Shown here in pieces: positions 41,891 through 55,546 of a stretch of 64,000 nucleotides of DNA (positions are counted from its first letter, which is position 1; each line of letters starts with the position of its first letter). The translations under genes were made by a program, and so were the position numbers. The DNA lies in NCBI GenBank assembly GCA_030549205.1, contig JAUKTV010000001.1, positions 3,224,001 to 3,288,000 of the forward strand, given 5' to 3'. The notes under the pieces were generated by a model that was not told the DNA's origin, made no database searches, and was given only the letters and a program-made list of their open reading frames with translations. This stretch comes from Apiosordaria backusii. Lineage: Eukaryota > Ascomycota > Sordariomycetes > Sordariales > Lasiosphaeriaceae.

Positions 41891-42687
41891 GTTACGCAGC
41901 AAAGTTGGCAAGGTCAGCAAGTAGGAGTGAGCAAAGTTGATCGGTTTTTGTTTTGACGAAAAGCAAGCAGAAGAGCGGTGTAATGCTTTATCGTGGACAG
42001 TTTGTCGGAGCCAGTGAGAGAGTAGCCTTAAAACTTTGCGCAAATCCTAGGCCATTCACCAGGCAGGTGGCGTGAGAGTTTGAAGACCGTAACATCATGC
42101 TCAGACCGCTCCTCTACATACGTGACACAAACATACAATGAGCAAACCTTTCATCTGAAGATGGAAGCAAACAAATGCCTACTCTTTACATTCCACACAA
42201 CATCCTTCCCCACCTGTCGATGATGGGGCACAACCGACTTGTTGACCCCCAACGTTGACCGGCCCCGGTTAACAACGGCATCATTTAAGATGTCAGTAGC
42301 TATCTACAATTCCAGCAACCAGCATCATGTAAATTCACCTTTCACAGACAACTCGACATACCCCAAAGAGGCCACCTCTCGATCGAGCCCCAAGAAGCCG
42401 GCTCTACACCCCCAAAAGGCCAACTCGACATATATCCCCAAGAAGTGATGTATATATATCAGCAGGGGACTCAAGAAGTCCCCATGACAAAATCTCCCTG
42501 TCATCAACATCCAATTTCATATCACTGTACTAACAAGCACACAAATCACGAATACTACCACACCGCCGTTGTTAGAAATCACTACCATCGAAGACACCAT
42601 CGGTTTATCACTTGTTTGTCTACTTCTTTCATGGCTAATGTAGTTTTTGTCTAGCCTCTATCTATCGAACCCCTATTTCTTATCAAA
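41891..42687. other. intergenic region
   Basis: 797 bp upstream of the phosphotransferase-fold gene and downstream of the WD40 gene. A short imperfect repeat built on CCCCAAGAAG and GCCAACTCGACATA appears near 42340-42445. No gene is recognised. Confidence 0.4.
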
Positions 42688-45600
42688 TCATTTAAGCGGG
42701 TTAAAATCCCAAACCTCCAACCCAACACCCCCCACCATCACCTTCCCCGACGAGATGACCTCCACATCCCCCGCATCCGCTATACCACTATATTTATTAT
42801 CCTGCAGCGATATCCTCATCCCTCGTCCGTCTCGCCCTGGCTCTGCCCTCCAGAGCTTGATCCGCTGACCATTACTCACCGTCACCACCTCGATCAAATC
42901 CTCCTCATTCCTCACAATCCTCAACCCCGTCACAGCCGCACCGTGGGCAGAAGACACCCTGTACCTTCCACCGACTTTGTATTTCCCCATATCATCAAGC
43001 CCCAATTCCGTGATAATAAGAGCATTATCATCCCCCCCCGTCGCGATGATCCACCGCCCACCCCTTGGGCTAACAGCATCAAGCGATTTGATACTACTCT
43101 GATGCAACTTCACCAACAACCCCATCCCAAGTGGCGCCTTGTTCGCCAACTTCATCTCTGCCTGCGGCGGCGGCTCATAGAGTGGACGGGTCCAAATGGC
43201 GAGGCGGCCGTCAGTATAAGCCACCATGATGTCTTCTCCATTAGGCATATACCGCAATTGCATCGGACAGGCTCCCGTATATCTCGCCTCACTGCCGAAT
43301 TCAAACTCCCCGCTCTTGGGATTATAAGAGTACGTATGGACAGTAGAGTTGGAAAGCGCAATAGCGAGTTCATGGTTGACTCCCCCAGAAGAAACGTTGG
43401 ACGTGTCAAAGGACATGATCCGCAGGTCTTTGTCCTTGGTGCAAAAATTCCAGACTGCCTCGCACTTGACGGCAAGAGTTTCATAATGGGAGTCGATCTG
43501 GGTGATCCTCCAGACGAAGAGCTCTTCACTGCCGGCGCTGCTGATGAGGCAGTCGTCGCCCAGCCACTGGAGGGACTGGATGCCGGAGGAGTGTTTCTCT
43601 AGTGTAGCTAGACATTTGATACCTGGTCGGGTTGGCGAATAAGTCCAGATACGGATTATGGTGTCTTCTGCTGCTGTGGCGATGTATTTAAAGGTTGCGC
43701 TGCAAGCCACGGCACGAATCTCTCGACCGTGGCCGCCTTCTTTGAGGGTTCGGAGGGAAGCCGAGGGTTGGGAATAGAACCGGAGGTGGGAAGATTTGGT
43801 GAAAATGAGGCGGAACGCATTTGGATTGGTACGGGGTGAGATAACGTCGAAGGAGCGGTGGGCGCCGCCGCATTCAATGGACGCCAATACGGTCGAGGTT
43901 GTGTCGTTGTAGTGGATAAACTGCTTGCCTTTGAACCCGTGGAGGATGAGTTCGGGCTTCTCGGTAGAGGTAAACCAAGCACCTTCAATCATGCCCATGG
44001 GTGGAGAGATTTCGTGATAGAGAGTGAAGGCGCAATTTTCTTTCCCAAGACTGTAGATGCGGTATTTCCCGTCGCGACAGGTGGTAAGGAAGTCACTGCT
44101 GCTTCCGGGCAAGGGGACGATGGCGGTAATGGCATCTTTGGTTTTGGGATCGCGGCAGGAGTAACCCGGAGGGATAGTGTCGGTATTGTCTTCTGATGGA
44201 GGATATAGGGTGACGACACCTACTCGAGAGCCCAAGATGATAGTTGAGCCCACCTGAGCTGCCGCCGTCGCAATGTAGTGCTCTGGAAGGGAGAGGGTAA
44301 GACCGCCAATCGTTGCTTCGTCAGTGAGAGCGTTGTAACTGAGAATATAAGCGCGGTCGTCGCCCAAAACAGTGATGACTGCCTGCCAATCCTGCACACC
44401 GGCGCCCACAAGTGGTAGGACATCCTGGATTTTCCCCGATAACTTTCCAACAAGCCGAATCGACTTTCCGTGCTGTAGAAGATAGATATTTCCAGCTGAG
44501 CTGCCAAGAACGACTGTATCCATAGCCACGCTCTTCATAACGTTGTATGATCTCAAATCAGCCACAACCTCGTCCGGTAATTGTATCTCCTTCCATTTCG
44601 GTGTTTCCTGAATACCAGCAGCAAATATCCTCCCAGGAGACGTTGTTGTGATCACCCTGGAGTCCGACAAGAAGGCATACTTCTGGAAGGCATGTTTGGC
44701 ATTACCTTTAGGCAAAGGGTCCATTGACGGAGTCTCAGAATTTCTCTGGATTTGTTCAAGAACATCATCGAAAGCAAGGCTGAGATCAAACTCCTCATAG
44801 CCGCCATCAAGCCCTGGTGTTGGGTTTCCCCCAGATATAACAATCTTACCATCCGCTCCGCCAGTAGCGATGAAAGAAGCCTGGCCCTCCCTATTCGAAA
44901 CAGCAGCAGACCAGATATTCTTGCCGCTATGGCAACTGTCGGTTGTACAGTGCTTCAAAGCCCCTTTTGGTCCTTGTGACCCAGCCAAGTCAAGACTCAA
45001 CTCCCATCTTTGCCGTGTGGTATCCTCGCCGAACGAATACACATTGATTGGGCCCTCTAACCCTGGCGTGTATTCGCCAAACTTGACATGCCATATCCTC
45101 GACAAATGGCCCATCGCAACTGCCACACCCCTCGTAGAGTCATTCTTGTTCTCTTCCTTCACCTCTGAGTTCCCGCCGAAACCAGTCTCTCTCGCCTCTC
45201 CGAGGGTCTTGGAATCGATCTCCCCTCCATTTTGAGTGACAGCAAGCTGCCGATCAGTGATATCCCATATCCTTATTGTTCGATCATCACTGCAGCTCCC
45301 CAGCAATCTGATCTTGGATCCAGGAGCGACTTCGATCTCGGGTGAGATGGTGACACCGAAGACTGACCCTTCATGGCCCGTGAACACGTATAACACCTCC
45401 CATTGCGGGGGCGGGGAAGAGTCAAGATGGAATTTCCAGACAATGATCTCCCCGAATACTGTACCGCCCGCTACAAGGATGGTGCCATTTCCCAGGAAGG
45501 TGAGATTGGCAGAATACAAAATCGGCCGGGAGGGTGAAACCACAGGACCAAGCTGGAAGAGATTCCCGTTTGAACTGAGTGTCAAAGTAACAATTTCGTT

Positions 45601-46106
45601 GTGGGCGGTGACGAGAGCGCCTTGAACTTCGCCGTTTGACGAGAACAGGATGCCATCATAAATCCAGTCTGGTACTTGAAATTCGGTTGGTAACTCGGGA
45701 AGGGCGGTTCCTTGGATGAGAGATTTGACCAAAGATGGAGAGAGAACCATCACAGACTGTCCACCCCAGATCAGAAACGCTCCTTCTGTTGTTGAAGTGC
45801 CATCTTCAGACTTCCACGCATGGATGCCGTGAATAGGCTGTGAGCGGAAAACTCTGAGCTGGTTGACTAGATGGGAGGTAGCCACATCGTAAATCTTCAA
45901 CCAGGTATCTTCACCAGCAAGAAGATATGATGAGCTGGGCCCGGCAAGGTAGAATTCAAGTGCTGTGATGGGACTGAGCACGAAGTTGTGCTGCAGTTGG
46001 GTTTGAGGATGGGGTGGGCTCTGAGGTGAGTTAGTAGGGGGTTCGGGTTGTGTGTGAGTGACTCATAAGAGTTTCTGTGGTGAAGGTGACGTACCGTTTG
46101 AGCCAT
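42688..46106 (-). CDS. WDR6/Rtt10-like WD40 protein
   Basis: Exons are 46106-46095 and 46020-42688 (1114 aa). The first exon is 12 nt (MAQT) before a GTACGT donor. Many WD40 repeats are visible, for example GSCSDDRTIRIWDI near residue 240 and ATAAEDTIIRIWTYS near 780. The order FVLSPITALEFY at the start and MGHLSRIWHVKF after the first propeller resembles yeast Rtt10 and human WDR6, partners of the Trm7/FTSJ1 tRNA 2'-O-methyltransferase that modifies position 34. The assignment rests on this overall pattern, so the role in tRNA modification is inference. Confidence 0.8.
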
Positions 46107-46560
46107 GCGGGCGGGTAATAAATTCTGCTTGCTAAAATGATCCGTATTCATCTGTTTCATAAAATCATTTTCTTGAGTGAAGATTGTTCACCTGGAGTGG
46201 TGTTGTTTTGGAGTGTGAGGGAAGTCAAGGCTGAAGTGCTTTTAGCCAATAAGCGCTCACCATTCTAGACCCACTTGTGTCTGCTCCCCAAGCGGGTCCA
46301 TCAACCCCTTCACAACTTCAACTTATGAACTTGGTGATGATGATGAAAGCTCATTTTCGCAATGAAGTTTCGAATAAGCATGTAACGCACACACATCCAC
46401 ACCAACAGCTCTGCTGCGCAGAGTGTAGACTTGGACATTTCTGACCGTATTGGTTACAGGCACTTATACTCCTTAATCCTATCCAACACATACAAAAAAG
46501 GATGCAGACTTTATGATTACACACACTTATACACATTAATTACATCCCGCACACCCAAAT
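46107..46560. other. intergenic region
   Basis: 454 bp between the WD40 gene start and the PEX1 stop, both on the minus strand. No feature is recognised. Confidence 0.4.
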
Positions 46561-49500
46561 CTACATCAAGCTACTCCTCCCCCCAATCTCCATACTCCCC
46601 TGCCCATCCTTCATCTCCCCGCTCCTCCCATCCACAAACTCCCTGTAAATCCTCTCCAGCCTCGCCCTCTCCGTACTGGAAATACTAGCCCTCGTCTCTT
46701 CCAGCGCCTTCTCCAAATGCGCCCACTTAATCACAACCTCCTTACTTCCGCTTCCCCCCAAATCACCCTCCTTCTTATTTTCCTCCTGCTGTTTCTGCCC
46801 AGGCAAAACCTGCTTCGCCCTCTTCCTCGCCGCCTTAATCCCCTCCAACTTCCCAACAATCGCCGCTTGCTCAGCCAGCATCTGCTGCCTCGTCTTCGGC
46901 ACCGCCCCATCCCCATTCGTCAACTGCTGATCCTCCCCATACTTAAACTGCAAGAAATCCCTTGCCACTGTCCCCTTACTTTGTTTCGCGCCTCTCCTAG
47001 CAACCGTTGTGGTAGCTGAACCCTCCCTATCCCCAAGCACATCATGAATAGCCTCCAGCTGCGCATTACTAACCAACGCCTGCAAATCCGCCCCGCTAAA
47101 CCCCTCCGTCCGCCTCCCCAACTCCCTCAACACCCCTTCATCCCCCCACACCTCCTCATCCACCTTCACCTTCCCGGCCAATGCCCTAATAATATCCAGC
47201 CTATCCTCCTCGCTAGGGAAATCACACAAAAGCGACTTATCCAACCGACCCGGACGCAAAAGAGCAGGGTCGATCAAATCCGGCCTCGACGTCGCGGCGA
47301 GCACGTAAACCCCAGACAAGCCCTCGGCACCGTCCATTTGGGTGAGCAGCTGGTTGACGACTCTGTCGGTGACGCCGGTGGAATCGTGGCCTCTCTTCGG
47401 AGCGATGGAATCAAACTCGTCGAAGAAGAGCACGCAGGGTTTGGCGGCTGAGGCGCGGGCGAAGAGGTCGCGGACGGATTTTTCCGAGGCGCCGATGTAC
47501 TTGTTTAGGATTTCGGGGCCTTTGACGGAGATGAAATTTAGCCCGCACTCGCCGGCTACTGCGGAAGCGAGGAGGGTTTTTCCGCAGCCTGGGTAGCCGT
47601 ATAACAAGAGACCAGAGCGAAGGCGGAGGGGACACTGGGCGAAGATGGGGGCGTATTTTGTGGGGTATTGGAGCGTTTCGAGGAGGACTTGTCGGGTTTC
47701 TTGGAGACCGCCGATGGACGCAAAGGTGGTGGTGGAGGACTGGAGGGTTACGTTGCGGAGGGAGGCGGGGGTGAAGCCTTTGAGGGCGGAGGTGAAGTCC
47801 GCGCGGGAGAGGTGGATGGATGTTAGATTTGGGGTGGGGAGACTGTTGGTGGAAAGGGAAGAAATAACTGAACGAGACAGGGCTTCGTTCCTGGCGCGGG
47901 AAATGAGCAGGATGAGGTCGCCAGGCATGTAACCGTCTGTTTGGCCAGCGATGTCTAGAAAGTCGAGATCCGCGTCGAGGATGAAACCGCTTGGTTTAGT
48001 ACGGGCGCCTTTGAGGCGAGGCCGGCTGGGACCGTCCATCCAGCCGTCTCCATCACCGTCGGTAGCGCTGCCGTCCGCGGTGATGGGGCGGCTGATGTCT
48101 TCCGTGTCGTCGTCAGCATACGTCTCTTCGGGAGAGACTGAGCCTTGCTTGGTCAGGGCTTCCATGACACGACGTCTGGTTTCCTTGTCAGGGGCGGCAA
48201 GGTCGACGATTTCACGGACGATGTGGCCGCCAACGAGGACATTATGCAAAGACTCTTTGCCCTGGCAGGTGGCTAGCAGGACAACGTTGCTATCTCTGCC
48301 GCAGTATTGCTTGACCATGGAGCAGATAGCCTCGCTAATCTGCCGAGCGCGAGCATTGTTATTGCCGACTTGAAGTTCTGTCTCTGCAGGGCAGAGCTTG
48401 TCCAAGTCGTCCAAGATAACGAGAGCCTTACCACCAAGTCTGGCACCCCAACTGGCGGCCATAAACAGACGGGTAAGGGTCTCTTTGATAGTGGTGACCC
48501 GGCTCTCGTCACCCAGAAGCTTGGTGCAAGAAAAGTAGGTTGTATGAAAAAGCTGAGATGCCCGTAGAGCGTGGGCAACATGTTGGGCAACTGAAGTCTT
48601 GCCAGCGCCCTGACCACCCGTCAAGAGAACCGAAGACATGTGTGTGAGGTGAGTCTTGAGCTTGTCAAGCAATGAGTCGATGCCCACAAGTAAAGAATCG
48701 GACGACTCTGCGGCAAGCTCGACTTCAAACTCGGTGAGCCAGGTTGGCTTTGGAATAGGGGGCTGTATGGAAATAGGCAATCTCCAGTCAGACCCCAGGA
48801 TCCAACTTAGGGGTTTCTTGCCACTTTGAGAAGTTGGCTGCGAAGGTTCAAACCTCACAACTGCACCTTCCCAGCCCCGTGGGAAGGTCATACCGTCGTG
48901 GATGCCGAGGACTTGGCTATCTGTCAAAGGTCCAGCCAGCAAGGAATTGCCGTCCGTCCCGTAGATGTGCTTGACTTGGTTCGCAGCCTCTTCGCGCTCG
49001 GCCTTGGACTGTCCACCAAACTTAAGACCTGCTGATGTTGTTGGTTTTGTTGTTTGGAAGGGGAAAACCTTGATTTTCTGAACCGAATCGCGAGAGATTC
49101 CCTCTTGGTCTGGCGTCTTCCTCGGCAATGGTGAAGGGGCCGGCTCGATCTTGACAACTCCTCCAACAAGGCTCTGGCAACCAAGCGCGGCGCACAAACT
49201 AGTTGAGAGCGCCGCCGTCTGTCCATCTGGCGGTTCTTCCCAAGAACGCAGGTGGGCAATGATTTTGGTGGATGCTTTAGAAGCCGGGTCTGCTTCTTGA
49301 GGTTGTGTTTGCGAGTCCAGTGGTTGCTGAAGGCCTGCTGGGCGCACCAGACTGACAGCAACGTATTTTACTCCTTTTAGTTCCTTAGTGTAGAGCATAT
49401 CGTTGTCAACCCAAACACTGAGATCATCCACTTGTATTTCCTCATCGAACCACTCCAGGCAGTTCTTCTTGTCAACGCCACGGAAGAAAAGAACCGGCCT

Positions 49501-50359
49501 CTTTTCCTCTTTGACGCTCTTACGTTTAGTGCTCCCAGTACTCTTCCCGCTTTTCCTTGAGGCACCGCCCACACTCCTGTTGTCTTTGCTACTCCGCTGC
49601 TTTTGCCTGGTTTTGGGGGCCACGATAACCTCGGCGTCGGGGGCGATCTTGGCAAAAGGGGCATCGGCCGGCAAGGGAGGATCGAGGGAGAGAACTTTGA
49701 TGCTCGCAGTCGACGTTTGCGAAAGGTGGAGCGTCAATGGGTGAGCGCCAGCAACGACGCCTCCTGGCGCATAGGTGGGGTTTGGCACGGCGCGGATCTG
49801 GAATAGCAGGTTGTCCTCCAAGAAGCTGCCGTGTAACTCGATCATCTCCCAGTCCTCAGGAGTCAGAGGCTCAATGTTGACAGTCGCCGCCATAGGAGGG
49901 TCGAAGTGTATTGTAGCTGTGACTTTTTGCCCGTCCTTCAACCCCACCGTTGCAGCCAGTGTTGCGTCGATTTCCACGAGGGGAACTTCTTGGTCGCGGC
50001 CACCTCTTGACCCATTGATACCATCTCTGCTGACGAGCGGGGCGACTCTGCGCTTACTCGGCATGCCGGTCCATCCTAGGTAGATAGACTTGGTGGACGA
50101 TGTCGATGTAGCCCCTGAGCCGGGAGGAGCAGGGACGCGATAGGTGAGTTCGACAATGACATTCTGGGCAGGCTACAAAACGTCAACATTCCCACGCCAC
50201 AGAAGAGCTACAAGCCATGCAAAGAGACAAGAAAGCGCTTACAGTGTTGACATTGGCGAGCAAAGAGGCCAGTGACTGGGGCAGGTTCGCAAAACAGTTC
50301 TGTAGATGTACCAAGGATATTTCGGCAGCCGTTGACTGCGCGTTCTTGCGCGGCGCCAT
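46561..50359 (-). CDS. PEX1: peroxisomal AAA-ATPase Pex1
   Basis: Exons are 50359-50243 and 50172-46561 (1242 aa). With Pex6 it forms the hexameric motor that pulls ubiquitinated Pex5 off the peroxisomal membrane. The N-terminal double-psi-barrel-like domain (LTPEDWEMIELHGSFLEDNLLFQIRAV) precedes two AAA modules: D1 with Walker A GGQGAGKTS near residue 556 and D2 with Walker A GYPGCGKTL near residue 896. D2 also has Walker B CVLFFDEFDSIAPKRG and the second region of homology RPDLIDPALLRPGRLDKSLLCDFPS. D2 is the better conserved and probably the main ATPase, as in the family. The ATG at 50359 gives the full N-domain. Confidence 0.96.
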
Positions 50360-50984
50360 TGTGTCTGCTATCGGGTTCGGTTGGGGTTCCTAGAGTGTCG
50401 CGAAGGAGAGAAAAGGAACAAAAAACAGTTGTAGTATTTACAGATGATGTTGCACACGGAGGAGCGCCGACTCTCCGGCGTTAAAGAAGATGCAGCTGAT
50501 CGGGTCCGCTTTCGTAGCGCATAGGATAGCGCATCGGATGGATGCAGCACACCTCGGGGCAGGTTCTCGGACGGGGAAGCTTTCCCGGCAATCAGCGGGT
50601 GGCATGTGCCGAGGCAAGGTCCGGTTCATCAAGGTTGCTGGTCCTGGGCTCTTGGGATGCCAAGAACTCACAGCTGGCTACCTAACAATTGACAGTGCCC
50701 CTCCACAGCTGAGAGCCTGAACGTGGAACACTTTAATTGCCCCTTGGCTCACGACGCGACTCGCTGCGTGCCCGACCGCGTTCCAGCGCGTGCCCCTGTC
50801 AGCAACATTTGACAGGGGGATTGGATTGGCAGCCCCAGCCTCCATCCCGCATCATCCTAGCGCCAGCGCAGGTGTTTTCTTGATCATCTTCAACTGAACG
50901 CCCGACTCTCCCCAACCCGTCCCAACCATCACATCACACTGCGGCTGTGCGCATCACCGGCGCAAGTAAACAAACGTCGCAACC
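50360..50984. other. divergent promoter of PEX1 and MCM7
   Basis: 625 bp, GC-rich near the MCM7 side with several CGCG clusters but no perfect ACGCGT cell-cycle box. No gene is seen. Confidence 0.4.
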
Positions 50985-53673
50985 ATGGCTCTCTTTAATA
51001 TGAAAGCGCCCGTTGAGTACGGTGAACAACAAGGTGAGCGCAGCCCAACCATGCTCGGAAAAGAATTTGGAAAACAAAACAAAACAAAACAAAACAAAGG
51101 CGGTAAAATATCAACAGACCGCTGACGGTGGAGTAGAGGCTTTCGAACACTTCCTTGTCGATTTCAAGACGTCACCCCAGGAGACCATCACCACTGCGCT
51201 GGGCAATATTACGATTAATGAGGACGACCTGAGCGACGACTATGATTTTATGGATGAGGATGACGAGGGGGGGCAGCAACGACGCCGCCAGCAACGGGCA
51301 CAGAAGGAGCCTGTACACAAATACAAGCTCATGCTCCAAGAACTCGCCGACAGGAAAATCAACGAGGTCGCTATTGAGCTGGATGATATTCATACGGTGT
51401 GTTTTCTTGGTGCAACCCCTTCGACACCGACAGTTTTCTAATCCTGCATGAACATAGTTCGAGCAAGACTTGGGCCTGGAGCTCAAGCTCGTCGAATCGA
51501 TTGAAAGGAACACAAAGCACTATGTCGAGATTATTTCGAGAGCTATCGACAAGTTGATGCCACAACCAACCCAGGGGATCACCTTCAAGGACGATGTGCT
51601 CGACGTATTGATGGCCAACCGAGCCCAGCGCAACCAGGACTTGGTCGAAGCCGCCGAGAGAGCAACAGACCCCGCCCTTTTGAACGAACAATACCCTGCG
51701 CAACTCACCCGCCGATACACGCTCATCTTCAAGCCCAGGACAGCCATGTCTGGTGAGCCCCTGAAGGCACTTTCGGTCCGACAAGTGCGCGGTGACCACC
51801 TCGGACACCTCATCACGATCCGTGGTATTGCTACTAGGGTATCCGACGTCAAGCCTATTATTCAGGTCAGCGCTTATACTTGCGATCGCTGCGGTTGCGA
51901 AATCTTCCAGCCCGTGTCCGACAAGCAGTACGGACCCCTCACGCTGTGCCCATCGAAGGATTGTAAGGAAAACCAGGCCAAGGGGCAGCTGTACCCATCA
52001 TCACGAACCTCCAAGTTTTTGCCCTTCCAGGAGGTCAAGATCCAGGAGCTTGCCGAACAGGTGCCTATTGGTCAGATCCCCCGGACGCTCACCGTACTCT
52101 GCTATGGCACTCTTGTGCGGAAGGTCCACCCTGGTGATACAGTTGATATTGCTGGCATTTTCCTCCCAACACCATACACCGGCTTCCAGGCTATGCGCGC
52201 CGGTCTCTTGACCGACACTTACCTCGAGGCCCATGATGTTGTGCAGCACAAGAAGGCCTACGAGGATATGCAAATCGACCCTCTGATGGAAAGGAGAATT
52301 GCCAAGTTCTTCCAGTCCGGCAACCAATACGAGTATCTCGCCAAATCTATCGCCCCTGAAATCTTCGGCCACCTCGACGTCAAGAAGGCCCTCCTGTTGC
52401 TGCTTGTTGGCGGTGTCACCAAGGAGGTTGGTGATGGTATGCGCATCCGTGGCGATATCAACATCTGCCTTATGGGTGACCCAGGTGTGGCCAAGTCTCA
52501 GTTGTTGAAGTATATTTCTAAGGTCGCTCCCCGCGGTGTCTACACCTCTGGCCGTGGTTCTTCCGGTGTTGGTCTTACGGCCGCTGTCATGCGCGACCCC
52601 GTAACGGACGAGATGGTCCTCGAAGGTGGCGCCCTCGTCCTTGCCGACAACGGTATCTGCTGTATCGATGAGTTTGACAAAATGGACGACAATGACCGTA
52701 CCGCCATCCACGAAGTTATGGAACAGCAAACCATCTCCATTTCCAAGGCCGGCATTTCCACCTCCCTCAACGCCCGCACTTCCATATTGGCCGCTGCCAA
52801 CCCTCTCTATGGCCGTTACAACACCCGTCTCACCGCCGTAGAAAACATCAACCTTCCAGCCGCCCTCCTGTCCCGTTTCGACGTCATGTTCCTGCTCCTT
52901 GACACCCCAACAAGAGAAACCGACGCCCAACTCGCCAAGCACGTCGCCTACGTCCACATGCACAACAAACATCCCGACCTCGGCACCGCCGACGGCTTCG
53001 TCTTCAGCCCAGCCGAAGTCCGCGCCTACGTCGCCAAAGCTCGCACCTTCCGCCCTGTCCTCCCTCAAAACGTCGCCGATTACATGGTCAAGACCTACGT
53101 CCGCCTCCGCAACCAACATAAGCGCAACGAGAAGAAGTCTCAAAACTTTGGGCACACCACCCCCCGTACTCTGCTTGGTATCGTCCGCTTGGCTCAGGCA
53201 TTGGCTCGTCTCCGGTTTAAAAACACCGTTGTACAAGAAGATGTCGACGAAGCGCTGCGGCTGGTGGAAGCCTCCAAGGAGTCCCTCGCTATGGACGATG
53301 GGGCAAGATCTGGCAGGAGGGGTCTCAACGCCAGCAGCAAGATCTTCAATCTCGTCAAAGGGCTTGCTGACAGCGGGGCGTGCAGGGCGGACGATATGGA
53401 GGATGACGATGAGGACAATGAGAATGAGTTTGGCGTGGAGTTGAACTTGAGGAAGGTGAAGGAGAGGGTGATTGCGAAGGGGTTCACGGAGAACCAGTGG
53501 TTGACTGCGCTGGAGGATTATACCGAGTTGAATGTGAGTTGTCCTAACCTGGCTGTACGTGATCTTGAATGGTGTGCTGACATGATGGTAAACAGATTTG
53601 GCAAACAACTGGCAATGGGTCGAGGCTGGTGTTTATTGTTGCGGATGATAGGGAAGGGAGCCAGGAGCTGTGA
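50985..53673 (+). CDS. MCM7: DNA replication licensing factor MCM7
   Basis: Exons are 50985-51033, 51137-51396, 51458-53533 and 53596-53673 (820 aa). It is a subunit of the MCM2-7 replicative helicase. It has a four-Cys zinc-binding motif (CDRCGC...CPSKDCK, near residue 244), Walker A GDPGVAKSQ near 442, TSGRGSSGVGLTAAVMRDPVT, Walker B CCIDEFDKMDD near 504 and the arginine finger LLSRFDV near 575. The MCM7-type phrase after it is LDTPTRETDAQLAKHVAYVH. The C-terminal winged-helix end (LNIWQTTGNGSRLVFIVADD) is in the last exon. The exon 2 acceptor (GGAGTAG) was chosen over the earlier ACAG because only it keeps the frame. Confidence 0.96.
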
Positions 53674-54046
53674 GAGTTTTCCCGGAGTTGAATTTCGACT
53701 GCGTTCAAGGCGTTTTATGTGTTGTCGAGTTTGGGTCTGATGGTTTGGGAAGGATACCAGATTTTTTCCAAGATAGCTTTGTCCGTATAGTCTTTGTAGG
53801 ATGAGCTAAAACTAAAACATGAGAAAACATTTCTGCCCAGTTTTCTTTTTTTTTTTTTTTTTTTTTTTACCAGATGTCGAATAAACCCCTGATTTTCCTA
53901 AACCCTCAAACAGGGTAAGGGGAGCATTTCACATTTGAACGACATTCAAAAAACTATATAATACATTTCCATCATAGGACCGTCACAAATCTATCCCTGA
54001 TGATCCACAAAATATACATTTTCCACCCCTTTCATTTTTCCTTCCT
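53674..54046. other. convergent 3' flanks with T23 tract
   Basis: Between the stops of MCM7 (plus) and mS29 (minus). It contains T23 at 53846-53868. No gene is seen. Confidence 0.5.
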
Positions 54047-55546
54047 TTAAATCTTCATAGTCAACAACGCCGCCCTCTCCATCTCCCCTAACACCCCCCC
54101 GCCACCCAGCGTCCACTTCTCGCTAACAGTCTGCTCATCCACCGTCGTCCTCAGCAAGCCACTCGCAGCCCAGTACTCCATCAAGCTCCTCGCCTCCCTC
54201 TTCCCAATCTTGCTCACCTCCACCACCTCCACGCTCTTCAGCACCTTCTCCACCCTATCATCATACCCCTTGAAATACGGATCCTTCACCGGCACCCCCT
54301 CCGTCTCCCCATTCTGCTCCGCCAGCCTCTGCTTCAGCACCAACTCCATAGACGGAATTTTTGGCCCGTTGTTCCTGTTCGTAGCAGCAATCACCGCGCC
54401 ACCAGACGGGAAGCGGGTGTTGCCACTCAGCGCATCGGTGAAGAGCTTAACAAGCGCAAGATCGTGAGCGTGAATCTTTTCAAAGGCTGAGGAGCGGTAC
54501 TCGGAGATCTTCATGATGTGAGGCAGGTTGTCCATGGACAAGAGAATGGGGGGCCGGTTGGCGCCTTGGGCGTTGAGTTCGTTCCACAAGGCTTGGAAGA
54601 CGGACCAGGCGCCGTCGGCTTCTTTGGCTGCGTTGATGAGGGACAAAAGGGGTTGGTTGACGGTGATGTTTTGGGGGAGCTCGCTGTGCGAAGAGACGGA
54701 GAGCAGCTTGGCGAGGATTTTCTCGTTGGCCTTTTTGATGGACTGGAGGAGCTTGAGGCAGTAGTTTTGCTGCATGTAGAGGGTTGGGTTTTCGGTGCCG
54801 GGGATGGAGGCGTATTCGGTTGAGCCGTTGATGAGTTCTTGGGCTTTTGGAGGGTGTTAGTTGAACGGATCTACCACTAGTTATGACAATGCCATTGTGG
54901 AATTCATACCATCTGGGAAGTGGATGACGATCCAGTTGTTGAGGTAGGCATGCGACTGGGCCTGGAGGAGCATGGTGCTCTTCCCTGAGATCTTCTCGCC
55001 TGTGAGGACGATACGGGCTGTCTTCTTGTTCTCAACCGCCTCCTCCATCTTGCTCATCAAGTCCACCGATTCCTGCCGTACCAATGTGGACGGCTTCCTG
55101 AACAGACCCCACGTTTGTGTAGGCTGGAAGGCCTCGGTGGCGCGCAGTTGGTCCTGCAACGCGGGGGGGAGTGACACAATCTTTCCGATTTGTTTTGGGT
55201 CCGACAAGCTACCAGCCTCCATCTGGGTCACCCACGGTACGGGAAGGGCGTTGTCGTTGCTGAGAACAATCTTCTTGCGGAAAGCCTTGCGCTCGCCCGG
55301 TGCGGGGGGCTTGCCCCTGTCCACGTTGTCCTTCTTCCTGATCTTCATCCTCTTGCCGGCACGGTACACCCTGATTGACCGATCCTGGTGCTCCATACTC
55401 TTTTGAGGCTTCCCCGGCATGGCATTCTGAACAGCCGTGGTCGAGAATGGGGCCGACCTAGGCGCAAAGATGGGGACGACAACACCCCTCGAAGCTCCTG
55501 CCACTGACGGCCGCTTGAGGCATCTCAGGCAGTTAGTCGCCGACAT
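54047..55546 (-). CDS. mitochondrial small ribosomal subunit protein mS29 (DAP3/Rsm23)
   Basis: Exons are 55546-54910 and 54843-54047 (477 aa). It is a GTP-binding component of the mitochondrial ribosome head. The N-terminus, SATNCLRCLKRPSVAG with Arg and no acids, looks like a mitochondrial targeting sequence. The P-loop ARIVLTGEKISGKSTML is near residue 187, and NNWIVIHFPDAQELINGSTEYA spans the splice junction and matches the family. ILLSMDNLP is the Walker B-like strand. The intron has a GTATGA donor and a CTAAC branch point. It is divergent from RRS1, so both ribosome-related genes share a promoter. Confidence 0.93.
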
